Assembly: GCF_965638725.1 (NCBI RefSeq)
Contig: NC_134950.1
Location: forward strand, 165,020,853 to 165,084,852
Source of the DNA: Aptenodytes patagonicus
Taxonomy: Eukaryota; Chordata; Aves; Sphenisciformes; Spheniscidae
Length of the DNA: 64,000 nucleotides
Direction: 5' to 3'
The position numbers and the translations under genes were made by a program. Of this stretch, positions 35,809 to 48,100 are shown piece after piece. Positions within the stretch are counted from its first letter, which is position 1. Each line of letters begins with the position of its first letter. A model generated the notes under the pieces. That model was given only the letters and a program-made list of their open reading frames with translations. It did not search any database and was not told where the DNA came from.

Positions 35809-38800
35809 CTTTTAAAACAAAAGCACAATTGGAAGGGAAAAGAAAGAAAAAATAATCAATCTTTTAATAAAGCTTTCCTGTACTAAGATACTGTACTTAT
35901 TCAAGAAGTCTAAGTGACATTTCGGAATTCTGCAAAAAAAAAGTTGAGTATAAAATGCATTCTATGTATTTTGGTGGGGAGGGGAACCCGAGTACAAACT
36001 ATTATAAAAAATTGGAAAGGAGGTGAAACCCAGATTGGAGTAGGGATAATTCTGAAGCCCCCCTGCATTGGACCTTGCCAATTCAAGACAAATTAAACCT
36101 CTTCCTGACCCCTCATGTGAGCTGGCATTGCAGAAGGTGCCGATTCATCAAAATCCATGATTCAATTCTTCTGCCCTGCCCTGGACAGGGCTGCTCAATC
36201 CACCCCCCCAAAACGTGTCCTTGCTGTACCTCTGCGTTCCTGCTTCTCCCACTTCCCTACTTTAACAGCCTTTCTACACCAGTGGACAACTGAACATGAA
36301 TTATTGCTCTCTTCAGGAGGATGGAAAAAAAGTTTCAGGAGGGAACATCTCAGAACCACAAGCTCCACCAGCAGAAGACCATAAGGTAAAGCTCACAGCC
36401 CTTCAGCAAAGTGAGATCAGCTGGAGCACAGAGAGCTCAGAGCAGACAACGATCTACGCCTCCCCTCCCTGATCTCAATCACTTGTCAAGCAAACAAGTT
36501 TAATAGTATCATAAAATGGTATTGTAAAATTCTGGTTTCCCAAAGGTGGAATAGCAGGGTGCCACTTTTCATAGTCCAAGAGACGCTCTTCCCCCTGCAA
36601 AGCTAGAACAGGCACATAAGCAACATGAAGTGCAGAGGCTGAGATCAGAGATGACATGTACTGTAAATCTGCACCAGGCATTAAGGTACCCATCACTGGG
36701 GAGAAGATGACAGTGAGCTGAACAGAGCAGCTCCCTGGCTCACAGGTAAGAGTTCAGGCAGAATTCATCACCACAGGTTATTCTTACTCAGCTCAGAGAA
36801 AGCAGTAACCTCCGAGAGTGAATTAGCATGTCCCTGAAAAAAAACCCCCAAGAAACAGGGAAGGCAGGGAGGGCAAGGAAAGGTGAGTGCAGTGACCTCA
36901 ACAGAAAAAAACCCAAAGAAAACCTACGTGCATGTTAAAGCATGGGAGACTTTTGGCTCTTGGACACTGGGAACCATATGGAAGATGTCCTTTAATTTAT
37001 ACAGAAAAGCATTTAAAATGTTGGCATATATGCACTAAGGTTGGCATTGAAGTTTGATTAATCAGTTTCACTTTTCTTTCAGAGTGGTTTCCTTTTCTCA
37101 TTCTTGTTTATTAGCACATAGCTCTCAGGAGAAAAGGGGACAGAAAAGAAGAATCAAACACTTCTATCCATTCTTCCAGTTTCAAAGACTGTTCCTTGCT
37201 CAGAAAAACACTATTTGAGAGCAAAAGAATGCAGGCAAACATCCAACATGTGGTAAGTTTACCGGTTAACCTTACCTCAACCCCAGCTTTAGCGAGCTAC
37301 AAAGAATCGTTGAATGCTGCAAAGACAATAGTCTCTTCTAAAGAGGAATCAGAAGGATTAACTGAGCAAGTGGATGGTTTAACAATCCTTCCTGTCTGAT
37401 TGCTATAATTTGCATCGCGTCTGTCCAAACTAGGAGAGACAACCACGCATTCTTTTTCTTGCTGGAACGATGACGTTGTTATTATTTTAGGGCTGAGGCA
37501 AAACATGGCATTTACAAAGCAGAAAGCAACAAACATGCTCAATTTTCAAAAGATGGCGTTGAAGTTATTAATGCAGCTTTCCTCCTTTTCCAAAACATGC
37601 CAGGCAATTCTCATGAACAACCCGTAACCATCATTTTCCCACTTTTAGGTTATGCTGAAGAACTGTTTTATAGCTGTAATTCTACTTAACATTAAGAAAC
37701 AAAAAGAGTATCCATGGCTTTGGGGCACCCAGATAGTCTAAAATCGCAACCTACGCTTAAGACTATGAATTGTAAAGATGAGTGGCACTTATAAACTGGT
37801 CATTCATCTTCTTATCAATACTATTTTATAGTTTTGTAAGTTTGTGGTTTATTACTAAGCTACTAAAACAGAAAACACCACTGGAGTCTCCAACTAAACT
37901 TGTTCTTTCCAACCCTCTATTAAAAGAGTTTTGCTTTCACAAACACAAAAGCTATCATTTTATATGCAACACTTCTAACATTTATCATAAATTCCTATTT
38001 TACCATAACTAAATCACAAGAGAATCCTTAGCAAAAACATTCATGACTGACTTTTCCATCAGCCAACACCACAAGTGCTCCCGACACAATTTCACCTTTA
38101 GTAAGAGTTTAAAGGGACTTTCTCAAAATGAATCTGAGTAAACAATCAGGGGTATTTCCCAAAGGCCATTTTGAATGCAAGACTAAGTTTTTGTAACTAA
38201 AATGTCATCCTCTAAAGCCAGTTAGTCTTATAGATGACATAAAAGAAAACAGTTACAGAAATAAGGTTCAAAAGCCAAATTTTTGAGGGAAGGAACAGAG
38301 AGAGGATTCTGAGAATGGTTCATTAATAAAGCAGTAAACATTATATTTTCCTAAAAACAAGGAGGAAAGCTACCTGGCGCAACTGTGCTACATCCCTCCA
38401 TGGCTAAAGGAGGAGTAAGAGACTGAAGCAGCACCTGTGCAAAAAAACCACGAGCCAGAAGCTCAGCGAAAGGATGGAAACCCAAACGCTGCCAGTCCCA
38501 GCCTAGGGTGTCCTCAGGCCTCCCCAAGTGCGCAGCCAGTCTCTCCCCTACCACGACAGCACCGAGACCACAAGTCACCGGTGTCGCCGGGGGATTTTAA
38601 GCACGGCCACGAAGTCGCCGTGCTTTCTAGGCACCTCCAAAACGCCGCGGCCGGGGAGCACTCAGGCAACCACAGCAGGAGCCTCCCATGGCGGCAGCAG
38701 AGCTGATGCGACCAGCCCCCGCTTCTGAGCGGGCAACCGCGAAGCAGGAGGCGGCCAGGCCGTGCGGGCACCGCGGGGAGGGGGCAGGCGGAGGGGCGCT

Positions 38801-39090
38801 CCCCGGCACACCGCCGGGACGGGGCTCCCGCCGCCTCGGCCCTCGGGCACCCACCTGCGCCCCGCGGCGGAGGCCGGGCCTCGGGGCCCAGGCAGTCTCT
38901 GAGGGGAGCTCGGGCCCTCACGCAGCTGCTCCCCCGAGCCCCTTCGCGGGCCCAGCTGGCGGGGCCGCCCTCCCTGAGGCGAAGGAGCCGGGAGCGGCCG
39001 GGGCGGCACCTCGGTCCCGAGCAACGGCCGGGGGCGGCGAGGGAGGGGCGAAGCGCGAGCCCCGCCCCGGCGGCGCAGTCGCGCGCTTAC
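35809..39090 (-). other. NUB1 first intron
   Basis: It spans from the non-coding first exon to the first coding exon. No exon was identified. GC content rises sharply from about 38.5 kb into the promoter CpG island. A donor-like site near 38374 (minus strand, CCAG|GTAGCT) could belong to an alternative leader exon but has no other support. Confidence 0.5.
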
Positions 39091-39330
39091 CTGCGCGGTC
39101 ACCGGTGGCCTTCCGGTAGGTGGGATGGGCGCGAGGGGCGGGGCCTGCGTGCACGTCACACCAGCCGCTCGTTGTCGGGGGAGAGGCAGGTTCCTACGGA
39201 CGCCCGGAAGGCCCAGGGGGACGGGAGCGAAGCGGGTGCTCGTCACGTGGTTGAAGCCACGCTCCACCCGCCATCTTAGCGTCCTGCCCTCATTTGGAGC
39301 TTGTCCCCGTACTGTCTTATAGCCCAGCCT
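38560..39330 (-). promoter_or_regulatory. NUB1 CpG-island promoter
   Basis: Sharply GC- and CpG-rich against AT-rich flanks, at the 5' end of NUB1. Motifs visible: CCGGAAG (ETS) at 39204-39210 and its reverse at 39109-39116, CACGTG (E-box) at 39244-39249, and AAGATGGCGG (YY1) on the minus strand at 39277-39268. No TATA box was seen. This is typical of a broad housekeeping promoter, and the exact start site cannot be read from sequence. Confidence 0.75.
39091..39277 (-). other. NUB1: Probable NUB1 non-coding first exon
   Basis: On the minus strand GACCGCGCAG|GTAAGC at 39091/39090 is a near-perfect splice donor inside the CpG island. The next acceptor is just upstream of the MAQKKYL start codon. 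The right edge is uncertain and is set here at the YY1-type motif, which commonly lies at transcription starts. Confidence 0.5.
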
Positions 39331-41596
39331 GGTTTGCTTGTCCCCTGGGACGGGGGGGGTCCCCGTGGCGCTTGGCTACGTGAGCGGGTCTCCCTTCCTT
39401 AGAGGGGTTGGGGACTGGAGGAGGCTGAGCGCACTGCAGCCAGCCCTCAGCTGCAGCCTTTCCATTTGTGAGGCAAAAGGGGCTGAAATTCCTGTCAGTG
39501 CTGAGAGGGAGCATTTCCCAAAAGGCTGAGGTGCTGTGAAAGGTGCTAGGAAGGATCAACGTGTGATTTATTTTTTGCTGTGCTCTTCGAGGGTGGTGTT
39601 CAGGGTGAGCTTTCATGTGTGGGCTTGTATTTCCCCTTAAGGAGTGATGGGCCGGTTCTTGCCTGGTTATGGAGCTATTAAAACTTAACCTGGGTTCAGC
39701 GACTGGGCTGGAAGAATACATGGTGTGTGTGGAAAATCTGGTACTAAACACCAGCTCAAGCTGAGGTGGTGCTGGAGTGTCACTCCTAGTCCCCATAATG
39801 TCCTAGAGTGGGAGTAGGGTACGTGGCTACACAGGCATTTGGCTGTACAATGTAGGCTGCTCAATGTTGTATTTGTATGTGAGGCCCGCAAAGGGTTGGA
39901 GCCCGTTCCTGGAATCTTTTTGGTGCCTGTAAAAGATATAAGGGTTCTTCTAATGGATTACACCAGAAATAATTAACTCGTGGGTTAATTCTCTCGTGTG
40001 AACAGCTGTCCCAGCAGGAAAGGGATTCTATTCTAACTGCTCTGATGTGTGACCAAAATCATTGCACTTGAGTATTATTTATTCCAGAATGGATGGGCCT
40101 GCAGGTCTGTCCTTCTGTAAAACATTTTTCTTAGGCAGTCATGCAGACTAAGTGGGGGTGCTGCATCCTGCAGGTTTGGAAATGGGAACCTCACAGGTTT
40201 CATGAACTTGCTAATGACACTGAACTAGAATTTCAGCATTCTAGGCTCCTTTGTGCATAAATCAGTCAAGTTTGCCTACAGATAAAATAAGAGTAAACTT
40301 GCTTTTATGGCAGTCTTGAGTTCAATGCTTGAAACTTAGCTAAAGCTATGGTAACAGTGATGAAAGTTACTGTCCCATGATCTCCGAACGTGAAGACGCT
40401 AACAGTGAAGGGTTTTGAAAATCAGGTGCACTTGAGAACTGGGACTTTCTAATATTTGAAGTTTTCATTTTTTTCTCATGGGTTCCTGTTTCATTTTTAC
40501 TACAGCTGCTTTAGGAAAAAAAATAATTTTCTCATTTGACAGTGTGCCTGCGTTGTATTTCAGTCTCTTGAAATGTAAGTATAGCAACTTTTCTCATAAC
40601 TAAAACTACTCCACTAACAAATCAAAATTTACTGAAATTGTTCTTCCATAATGTCCTTGGGAATTAAATTGAAAGACTTCTCCGAAGGCAAAATGCCTTT
40701 TCTAAATAAGTTACAGTCAGTACAAAGCACAGTAATATGCTAGAGGAGCCTCAGGAAAGGACAAAGTGTTTGCATGAAAGTGCTTACAAAGGAGTTAGTT
40801 ACTTAGTCCATGCATAAACCTGTACTGAGTTTTAAATCAAGGTATTCAAGGTCCATGTTTAATTAAGATAACTAATTCAAAGCACTTTAAAATCAATTTT
40901 AAAGTGTTTGCAGAAAATAGTATCACTAATTTAGTTCAGATGGGTCTATAGAGTAGGTAAGTGGCTAGATAAGGTTATAAACTTTCTGTGATACTGATTT
41001 AAAAGTCAAAGTTGCATTCCCTGAAATGTTCTTAAGTGTGTCATTGCAAGTATCTAGGCAAAATGATACTGAATTAATTTTTTGATCGTTTTAATAGTGA
41101 CCTCTTGTTAACATGGGATTTTCCTTTCAGTTATTCCTTTAGCTTTATTTGGTTCTCTTGTGGTCTACAGACTTGGAGATATAACAAGAATAACACTCCA
41201 GTATAATGATAGGCAGGAGTACAAATCAGCAAGACAAGTAAACAGAAAGTTAATATATACCACGTATCAAAGGACAATGAATTTTTTTTAAGTGTTTCCC
41301 TCCAGGTAGTTTCTTGTTTCCTATGGGCTAGTTGTTATCTAGTATTTTCTCCCTATTATACCTATACCTATTATGCGTATCTGTGTTTTATCTTCTTTTT
41401 CTTTCTAATCTTTCTTTAAAACTGTAACCACTGTGAAGAAAAAAAATAGGTAGCTATGATTCTTTATTAATGTCTCATGCCTACCCAGAAATAGAAATCA
41501 GCATCTGAGCTGGAAACTAATCTGGGCAGGCCAGTTAATTGAAAACACTAGAAAACCTGAAAAATCACAATGAACACCTCTTCCCAAACCTATGTC
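39331..41596. other. Intergenic region upstream of NUB1
   Basis: No gene, RNA gene or repeat recognised. It becomes AT-rich away from the CpG island. Confidence 0.5.
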
Positions 41597-42702
41597 AGCA
41601 TTCTCCTGGAGAAACTGGCTGGTCATGGCTTGGACAGGCATACGCTTTGCTGGGTAAAAAACTGGCTGAGTGGCCGGGCCCAAAGAGTGGTGGTGAATGG
41701 ACTTAAACCCAGTTGGTAGCTGTCACAAGTGGTGTTCCCCAGGGCTCAGTTTTGGGGCCAGTTCTGTTCAATATCTTTATCAATGATCTGGATGAGGGAA
41801 TCGAGTGCACCCTCAGTAAGTTTGCAGACAACACCAAGTTGGGCGGGAGTGTTGATCTGCTCGAGGGTAGGAAGGCTCTGCAGAGGGACCTGGACAGGCT
41901 GGATCGATGGGCCCAGGCCAACAGTATGAGATTCAACAAGGCCAAGTGCCGGGTCCTGCACTTGGGCCACAACAACCCCATGCAGCGCTACAGGCTTGGG
42001 GAAGAGTGGCTGGAAAGCTGCCTGTCGGAAAAGGACCTGGGGGTGCTGGTCGACAGCCGGCTGAACATGAGCCAGCAGTGTGCCCAGGCGGCCAAGAAGG
42101 CCAATGGCATCCTGGCCTGTATCAGAACTAGTGTGGCCAGCAGGAGGAGGGAAGTGATCGTGCCCCTGTACTCGGCCCTGGTGAGGCCGCACCTCGAATA
42201 CTGTGTTCAGTTTTGGGCCCCTCACTACAAGAAGGACGTTGAGGTGCTGGAGCGTGTCCAGAGAAGGGCAACGAAGCTGGTGAAGGGTCTGGAGAACAAG
42301 TCTGATGAGGAGCGGCTGAGGGAACTGGGGTTGTTGAGCCTGGAGAAAAGGAGGCTGAGGGGAGACCTTATCGCTCTCTACAACTACCTGAAAGGAGGTT
42401 GTAGCGAGGTGGGTGTTGGTTTCTTCTTCCAAGTAACAAGTGATAGGATGAGAGGAAATGGCCTCAAGTTGCGCCAAGGGAGGTTTAGGTTGGCTATTAG
42501 GAAAAATTTCTTCACCGAAAGGGTTGTCAGGCATTGGAACAGGCTGCCCAGGGAAGTGGTTGAGTCCCCATCCCTGGAGGTATTTAAAAGATGTGTAGAT
42601 GTGGTGCTTAGGGACATGGTTTAGCGGTGGACTTGGCAGTGTTAGGTTAATGGTTGAACTTGATGATCTTAAAGGTCCAACCTAAATGATTCTATGATTC
42701 TG
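41597..42702 (+). mobile_element. CR1 LINE retrotransposon, 5'-truncated and inactive
   Basis: A plus-strand copy of the C-terminal part of CR1 ORF2. The right portion of the reverse transcriptase is intact as an open frame (about 41713-42624) with [39 protein letters not shown] and the C-terminal [19 protein letters not shown]. Defects: it is 5'-truncated, the segment encoding LEKLAGHGLDRHTLCW to its left is in another frame with a stop at the junction near 41717, and the catalytic FADD-type motif reads FADN. The 3' end has the CR1 untranslated tail ending ATGATTCTATGATTCTG. The minus-strand open frame of 262 codons over the same interval is a shadow. Confidence 0.95.
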
Positions 42703-44074
42703 CTGCTTTTACTGAGGATGAGTGGAAAATTCTTCAGGAGTTACTGTGGTGTACTCATCGCTATTGGTAATAGCTAGTGCTTTTCAGCACTATCTCAAGG
42801 ACTGTCACTTCCAGGAGACAAGGCGCCTGCCTACCTGCTGTTGATGGCTGGGTTGGTGTGGGACACTACAGAGTTTGGGTCTGAAACTGTTGAGTGGCAT
42901 AGAGGAAATGACGTTTGGCCAGAGGGAGTGAAATAGCATTATATTCCATGATATTTTTTCTTTTTTTTTGTGGACCTAACAAAGTACTGTGATACACTTA
43001 TAGCTGTGAAGCTTCTGCAATGGAAGCGTAGGCTCTGACAGATCTGTGCAAACATCTCCAGATGTAGTATCCTCCATCAAGCACAACAAAAGTCAGTGGA
43101 ACTGTATGAACGATTAATGGGTTGAAGTTGTGTTGGATGCAAAGAAAATGGTAGTTTCTCTTAGAAATGGATAACACTGCTATCTCTTTGACAATAGAAT
43201 TTTATTTGCATGTTGGTATTAACTCTGTTTTCAAGATATCTTATGAGGGGATGGTTTATCTTTCTTGCTGAGAAGAGTTTGTGCGTAGAAAGACATAAAT
43301 CACAGCTGAGCATCTTTGGTTTTGCTCACTTTTTTTTGTGTATGGATGGTGTGATTTTGAGACAGTGGTGGTAACTGGGCATGTGTACTTGCAGACTGTT
43401 TGCAGGGATCATGAAGAGCTTTGTGGGCCGTCCACCTGATCCTCATTTTGCTGTCCTTTCAGGGCTCAGGTAGGTATGGAATGGTTCAGAAGAGCCAGTG
43501 GCTGCCAGGTGTATAGCTCAAAATTAACATCGTTGTGAAATGGGGAGACATTTCAAGTCTTCAATTTTTCTGAAGCCTACACTTGAGAAAGAGACCTGTC
43601 TGAATACTTGCAGCCAGAAGTGGGTGATACGTAGTTCATGTTTTTGTCATTGAAAAGCACCTGCAAAAGAGGGTCTCCTTCCTCCAAAGGTTGGGCAGGA
43701 GGGGAGACCAGCAATTACTACTCACTTTTAAAAACTTGCACAGGCTTGTGGTGCAGTTGTGCCACAAGAGAAAATGTTAAACCCTATCTACAAAAAATAG
43801 TTGTACTGGTACAGTTATATTTGTGTAGTTGAAATGGTTATATCCCCTGTGTGCGCATATAGTTGTAACAGCAGAAAGATGCATTATACTTCTGGTAAGG
43901 AAGGTACATTGATACAGAGTATCGGTGAGTTAAGTAATTATTTCAGACTTTTGTTTTCTAATGAAATATTGGGGATAGATGGGAACCAACAATATGTTGT
44001 TACAGAATTTATATGTAAGAAAAAGGTGACATTTACTGAGTCCCATTAAAACAACAATAGAAATGAGCAGAGGT
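42703..44074. other. Intergenic region between CR1 and the C9orf152-like gene
   Basis: No coding or RNA feature seen. The right end may be 3' UTR of the minus-strand gene. Confidence 0.45.
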
Positions 44075-44080
44075 TTTATT
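44075..44080 (-). terminator. Candidate poly(A) signal of the C9orf152-like gene
   Basis: TTTATT on plus (AATAAA on minus), about 530 nt past the stop. A second TTTATT at 44203-44208 is an equally good proximal candidate. Confidence 0.35.
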
Positions 44081-44607
44081 CATTGATTTTAAAAATACAT
44101 ACATCAGAAAGTATCTTGAATATCTTTTTTCGAAGAAAGCGAATGATGAAATCATACGTTAAGTGTACCAATCACCTTCAGTACTGTTTCGTTTGTTACT
44201 TGTTTATTGTCTAATTAAATAGTACCACACTGAAATTTAGCCTAGTTGCTTCATCAGTAGTTCTACTAGTCTTTGCTATAGCTCTTTCAGGTATTTCAAA
44301 TATTGCTGTGATAAAATCTTAGTTTCTAAAATCAGTAACCTGAAAATAGGAGGGAAAAAAAAAAAAGAGAAAATTGCTCTTACAGCTCAAATAACAGAAG
44401 TGAGTATCTGTCATTGCAGGCTAGCATCTTCATAAGAACATCTCATTTTACACTGTACTGTAAAACAACAGATTATATAGTAAGGATCTTCCTTGGCTAA
44501 TAAAAGTAGTAGATTCTCAGCAGGTGGATCAGAGTAACTAGGAAGACTTTTGCTATTTTAAGTTTTAGTCGAGTTTTTGACTAAGTTTTATGTATTACTG
44601 AATGTCT

Positions 44608-45179
44608 TCATTGTGAGACATATAATCCAAGCCTCCTTGCTGCTTCAGAAATTCTGGGCCCTTTTTTATTAGGGAAAGGGTAAAAGTTCAGTTTATTGCA
44701 GGCTGGCATGCATTTTGTAGAAGAAATATGTTGATGTGTCCAAACTGCTGAAGTGGCTGATTTCAGAGGAGGCTTTTGGCAGGTGCTTGAAATGTTGCTG
44801 CCATTCTCTTTGCTGAAACTGTTCAACACACTTGAACTTCCCAGCTGACTGAGCGCAGATAGTTCACTTGCTCCTTCTAATTCTTTGGGTTGCAGTGTGC
44901 CGTTTCCCTTTGAAATCAGTCTCTGATTGTCAAAACTGCATGGTCCGTTCTTGCAGTGGGAAAGATCCCAGGTAACTCCTTGCTGAGGGGCTTGCACCAG
45001 GCGGTGAATTCCCAGGTGGGTACGCCATGGTGAGTTGTCTTGTACGTTGCCACTGCTGGTCATCTCCAGTCTGACCTTTCTGACAGGAACACATTCTGTA
45101 AATGACTTTGATCTTCTAACTTTTTTATTAATTAAAACAGCATTGACCATTGATTCTGGGAGAACAGATTCATGCTCAC
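44608..45179 (-). CDS. C9orf152-like terminal coding exon
   Basis: The acceptor is CTCTTCTAG and the exon begins GT, finishing the Gly codon of KTG. It encodes EHESVLPESMVNAVLINKKV through RISEAARRLGLYVSQ, then TGA. The frame continues open upstream of the acceptor to 45357, but that part lacks family similarity and is intronic. Confidence 0.85.
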
Positions 45180-48100
45180 CTAGAAGAGAAACATATATAG
45201 GCACATTACTATGGTGGCATAAATTAAGGGTATAATTTCTGTGGCACAAACTCAACTGAAGAGCTTTAACAGATGAGTTTATCTGTATTCTTTCCATCTG
45301 TGGCTGAGAGTAGTGCAAGTTCTTTTGGTGCCAGGTTATGGAGTAGAAATACTTCATGCTTGGTTTTGCAGTTCTGAGGACATAAATGGTACCCTAGGGT
45401 TAGTCAAATGAAAATGGAGATTTATCAAGTCAATATTGATCTAACTGGTACTCTAAGACTCATTAACAACACAGATTGAGAATTGACTTTACGTAATTAT
45501 TTGCTTGTAAGCAAAAATTCTTAAGGTGAGCAGGGACTTGCTCTGTGTGTTGGTAGGTGCTGTGATGTGGAAGACAATGTTCTGTTTGATACTGTTTCAA
45601 GTTTGTATTCACAACTTAAAAATACTGTGACTGCTTCTAGATGAAAAAAGTTGTGAATTTCCTTCTTTTTATAATGATGGATCATTAACATATAGGCTTG
45701 TATTTTAATATTTTACTGCAATTTTATTATTGTAGTCAGTATAAATGGTGTAAAGTAAATAGCTTATCACACTAGTATTGCCTGAATGATCGCTTAGAGG
45801 AAAAAACTGCTTGCTCCCTGAATGGTATAGAGTAGCTGTGACAGTGGGAGAGAATCTGGTCAGTATGAAAGTTACTGTTAGAAATGTATAAGATATTAGG
45901 GATAGAAATGCTAATGCTACTTTAATTACATGTAGCAGCCATCAAATTACTCACATGACTGGCTTTCTGTGCCTTGAAAAAGAATAGAAACTGAACCGTT
46001 ACGCTAAAGATACAGTGCTGTTGACATTGCAAGTATTAATGAAATATACTTCAGTTAGTATAAATGTAGTTTAAAGCAGGAGTTGTGCAGAATGCTGGCC
46101 TTATTTACAGGGTTGAGTTATAGGAACAAAATTCAGGAACCCTGAATTTGAAATGAAGCTAGTTCGAATAGGATGCTGCCTTAAAAAAAAAAAAACAACA
46201 GCATACACCCCCCACCCCCCCACTCCCCACCCTTATAACTGTCTTTCGTACCATCTTTACAAGGAAATATTTGAAGATGTCAGACCCAGCTGATTTACTG
46301 GCAGTAAATGAACTTGTACAACATGGCTTTGGCTAAGGAGGGGCTTTCATGACTGCCTTTGGCTCCCACTGCTGAAGCAATGACACCAGCACAGATTTTT
46401 TTTTTCTGCTCCCTGGGTTGGCCTCATATGGTTGATCTGTTAAGAGCCGCTTTGCAGCATGGCTCTGGGAGCGAGAACTGTGTTAGCTCACATCTTCCGC
46501 TCTCCTGCAGTGTTGCCAGGAGAAAGGAGACTAAAGCACATGCAGAGCTTAGAGATATAGATGTGTTTGTGCATATGTCTATACAGTGAAGTACGCTAAC
46601 AGAATTTCCTAGGGTGAAACCATTCATAGAGATAAGAACACACAGTTCTCTATCATGGAAAGCTTGGGCGGCTGCAAAAAGTCCACTTGCAAAATAGATC
46701 CCACTGTGTTCTGCAGATCAGCACAGTATAGCACCAAGCTACAAAACTTAGGGCTTGTTCTGTATATGTGAGAGAAAAAGCAAGAGAGAAGGAACTGAGA
46801 GACTCTGAGGTGATGCAGCTTTGCACGTTCTTGTGGATGTAATTGCACTCTTGGCTGAACTGGCATTCATAGGCAACATCAGGTTTTATTTTGAACCTTG
46901 TGAACTGGTCATCGGAAGAATTATGATCTGGCTTGAGTTGATCAGAGAGTTCAAAGTAATGCATCTAGTCCAATTTTAATAGTCTGGACTGGTTTTGAGT
47001 TCAGGTTTGATTTGATTCCTTGGCTACAGGTGCGGCACACAAAATTGAGCAATGACCTCTGATAGAAATGCGAGAGTCCTGAACTACTGTGTGTTGATGT
47101 AACACACATTCAGCACTCTCTACACTTCTAAACAAAGCTTTAATTAGATCTTTGGTCTGTTCCTTTTTTTTTTTTTTTTTTTTTAAAAAGTTGTGCATAA
47201 TAGCCTTGTTGCAGGGTTGTTTACCATTTGGCCTTTTTCATGTGCTGTCATCACAGATATTTTTAAGGTTCTGGAGTGACAAAAGTTAATCTTTCTTCAA
47301 GTTAGCTTGGGAAATTTTTGGAAGAGATTTCTGCAGTCAGAGCCCCAGTGTTTATTCTGTTGTGACTGCGTGCGCTGAATGCTCCCATTTAATTCCTAAA
47401 GTAAATACTGTTTTTCAGCTTCTTAGCCAATAAATAATGAATACACTACTGTATTATCCCCTAGCTGGTGGCTTTCAAGTCTTGTCATGCTCTTTGTTCT
47501 CAAATAATCAGGAACAGGCAGAAGCATGAATGTGGCTGCGTGTATTGGGGAAGGAACAGAAGAAAGTTCTTTTCAGGTGACTTCTCGGTTACTAACCCAC
47601 CAGTCAAAAACCTAGAGAAGTTAGAGAATCTTAATTTCTGTTTAAGGGTCCACAATTTCATGACTCTGGCAAACAGGCAGTGACATACAAAGCTAAAAGT
47701 CCTCAAGGAAACTTGGCGTTACCATTCCAGTTGTGGTGCAATAAATCTGAAATGCTCAAAATCCCTGTGGTATCATGGAAGGACAGCTGGTCTGTCCAGC
47801 AGAAACAATTTAGGGTTTTAGTAGTTAGAATAAAGACCTTTGGCAGGGATTTTTTAGACCATGAGGGACTGAAGGTGCCCTCCTTCCATGATGTTTGAAT
47901 CTCATGAGGTTTTTGTGTCTGGCCTCTGAGGTTTGTGTGTATGGGTGGGGTTGTGGTAGTGCTGTCATCATCGTCCCCTTCCCAGCCCAGCTGTAATCTT
48001 GCCCTCTAGGTAGGGAAACAGTTTGCTGCCAGTACAAAATACTGATGTATACATGGACTGCCTTTTGGTACTAGCTGGAATTTCTGGATAGTTTAAGCTC

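Noticed and set aside
37196-37399. 67-codon plus-strand frame in NUB1 intron 1
   Set aside because: A fairly protein-like composition, but there is no splice context, promoter or homologue that I can recognise.
38351-38400. Donor-like site suggesting an alternative NUB1 leader exon
   Set aside because: One weak donor motif without a promoter signature distinct from the main island; too little to list as an exon.
38514-39267. Several long open frames on both strands of the NUB1 CpG island
   Set aside because: They overlap one another on both strands, are Ala/Arg/Pro/Gly-rich and arise from low stop-codon frequency in GC-rich DNA.
41746-42534. 262-codon minus-strand frame
   Set aside because: It is the antisense shadow of the CR1 reverse transcriptase frame.
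45180-45357. N-terminal extension of the C9orf152-like terminal exon frame
   Set aside because: Family similarity starts exactly after the CTCTTCTAG acceptor, and the upstream exon supplies the matching N-terminus in phase.
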